Source of the DNA: Sva-07 sp963716235
GTDB lineage: Bacteria > Actinomycetota > Acidimicrobiia > Acidimicrobiales > Ilumatobacteraceae
Assembly (NCBI GenBank): GCA_963716235.1
Contig: CAVQTE010000023.1
Coordinates: forward strand, 36,736-100,735
DNA length: 64,000 nucleotides
Reading direction: 5' to 3'
Part shown: positions 63,415-64,000 of the stretch, one piece after another
Position numbering within the stretch: position 1 is the first letter of the stretch
Layout: each line of letters begins with the position of its first letter
Program-made: the position numbers and the translations under genes
The notes under the pieces: generated by a model
The model's database searches: none
The model's input: only the letters and a program-made list of their open reading frames with translations
Told to the model about the DNA's origin: nothing

Positions 63415-64000
63415 TGGCGCTGCGACATCCCGCTCGCACCTCGTCGCCGGTGCGCCTCTACGGACGCCGGGTGCTCCTTCGCCCGCTCGCCGCCAACGAC
63501 TTTCGCACCTGGAGCGAAGTCCGCCAGCGCAACGCCGACTGGCTCACCGTGTGGGAGCCGAGCCGTCCGATCCACCAGGCCGACCCCGTGACCGATCGCG
63601 GTGCGTTCACTGCGCGATGCCAACAGCGTGACCGCGACCGAAGTGCCGGGTCGGCATATCAATTCGGTCTGTTCGTCGACAACGGCGTCGCCGGCGAGGT
63701 GAACCTCAACAACGTGATCCGCGGTGCCATGCAGTCGGGCACGATCGGCTACTGGATCGACCAGCGCCACGCGGGACAGTCGTACGTCGCCGAGGCAGTG
63801 GTGGTGGTGCTGCAGTTCGCGTTCGAGCAACTCCTGCTGCACCGCATCGAGATCTGCATCGTGCCGCGCAACGCTCGCAGCCGCCGGATCATGGAGAAGC
63901 TCCAGATCCGTGACGAAGGCCTCGCGGAGCGGTACCTCGAGATCAACGGAACGTGGGAGGACCACATCCGCTACGGCATCACGATCGAGGAGTGGCACGC
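63414..64000 (+). CDS. RimJ/RimL-type GNAT acetyltransferase (partial)
   Basis: Open to the window end (about 195 codons seen). VRLYGRRVLLRPLAANDFRTWSEVRQRN is the N-terminus of the RimJ/RimL N-alpha-acetyltransferase family. GEVNLNNVIRGAMQSGTIGYWID, then HAGQSYVAEAVVVVLQFAFEQLLLHRIEICIVPRNARSRRIMEKL is the acetyl-CoA binding core. In actinobacteria such genes often follow the ppx locus. Coupled to the preceding gene by ATGA overlap. Confidence 0.88.
   Translation, partial: MALRHPARTSSPVRLYGRRVLLRPLAANDFRTWSEVRQRNADWLTVWEPSRPIHQADPVTDRGAFTARCQQRDRDRSAGSAYQFGLFVDNGVAGEVNLNNVIRGAMQSGTIGYWIDQRHAGQSYVAEAVVVVLQFAFEQLLLHRIEICIVPRNARSRRIMEKLQIRDEGLAERYLEINGTWEDHIRYGITIEEWH

Overview
The window is high-GC bacterial DNA with densely packed, often overlapping genes (ATGA/TGATG junctions), frequent GTG starts and actinobacterial gene orders (rsmI; metG-tatD-rsmA-ispE; glmU-prs-rplY-pth-mfd-mazG; eno-ftsB; DUF501-ppx). 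A bS22-type mini ribosomal protein and many oxidative families (acyl-CoA dehydrogenase, DUF2855, molybdenum hydroxylases) fit a chromosomal contig of an actinobacterium, probably class Acidimicrobiia (Ilumatobacter-like). That placement is inference from gene content only. No transposase, integrase, phage gene, rRNA operon or CRISPR array was seen.

Layout. 1-6.1 kb: partial PEP-utilising-type protein, HhH-PHP hydrolase, a lipoprotein, the YchF ATPase and an acetolactate-synthase-like TPP enzyme. 6.1-13.9 kb: a peptide/amide-degradation neighbourhood (M17 aminopeptidase; a four-gene operon with proline iminopeptidase, serine hydrolase, DUF2817 peptidase-like protein and an enolase-superfamily enzyme; a TetR regulator) in which one conserved operator/promoter element occurs twice. 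13.9-19.7 kb: acyl-CoA dehydrogenase, FetAB-like exporter, DUF192, RsmI, a HAD phosphatase, a thioesterase. 19.8-35.4 kb: core housekeeping genes, tRNA-Gln and bS22, with an AbiEi/DUF559 gene and five copies of a palindromic repeat placed between prs and mfd. 35.4-38.1 kb: two multi-pass membrane proteins. 38.3-63.4 kb: eno-ftsB, then about 22 kb holding a molybdenum hydroxylase system (two large subunits, one FeS subunit, one FAD subunit, MoxR and VWA maturation proteins, two XdhC proteins, a MocA-like nucleotidyltransferase, CoxG) mixed with unrelated genes, then DUF501 and a shortened Ppx/GppA. In many actinobacteria eno-ftsB-DUF501-ppx are contiguous, so this region looks like an insertion into, or rearrangement of, that locus. 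The window ends inside a RimJ-type acetyltransferase.

A caveat runs through the annotation. Many genes are broken by one-base indels, including normally essential single-copy ones (metG, rsmA, ispE, glmU, mfd). They are densest at 15-35 kb and recur at 51-52 and 55-63 kb. Each can be read through with full family conservation on both sides, so I treat most as sequence or assembly errors rather than pseudogenes and give coordinates for the whole intended gene.

The strongest undescribed signals are: (i) the shared operator/promoter linking peptidase transcription units to a TetR gene; (ii) the CCGAAATGTGCGC palindrome family flanking the AbiEi/DUF559 gene; (iii) near-identical GTCTGAC-centred palindromes at convergent gene ends; and (iv) the molybdenum hydroxylase island splitting eno-ftsB from DUF501-ppx.
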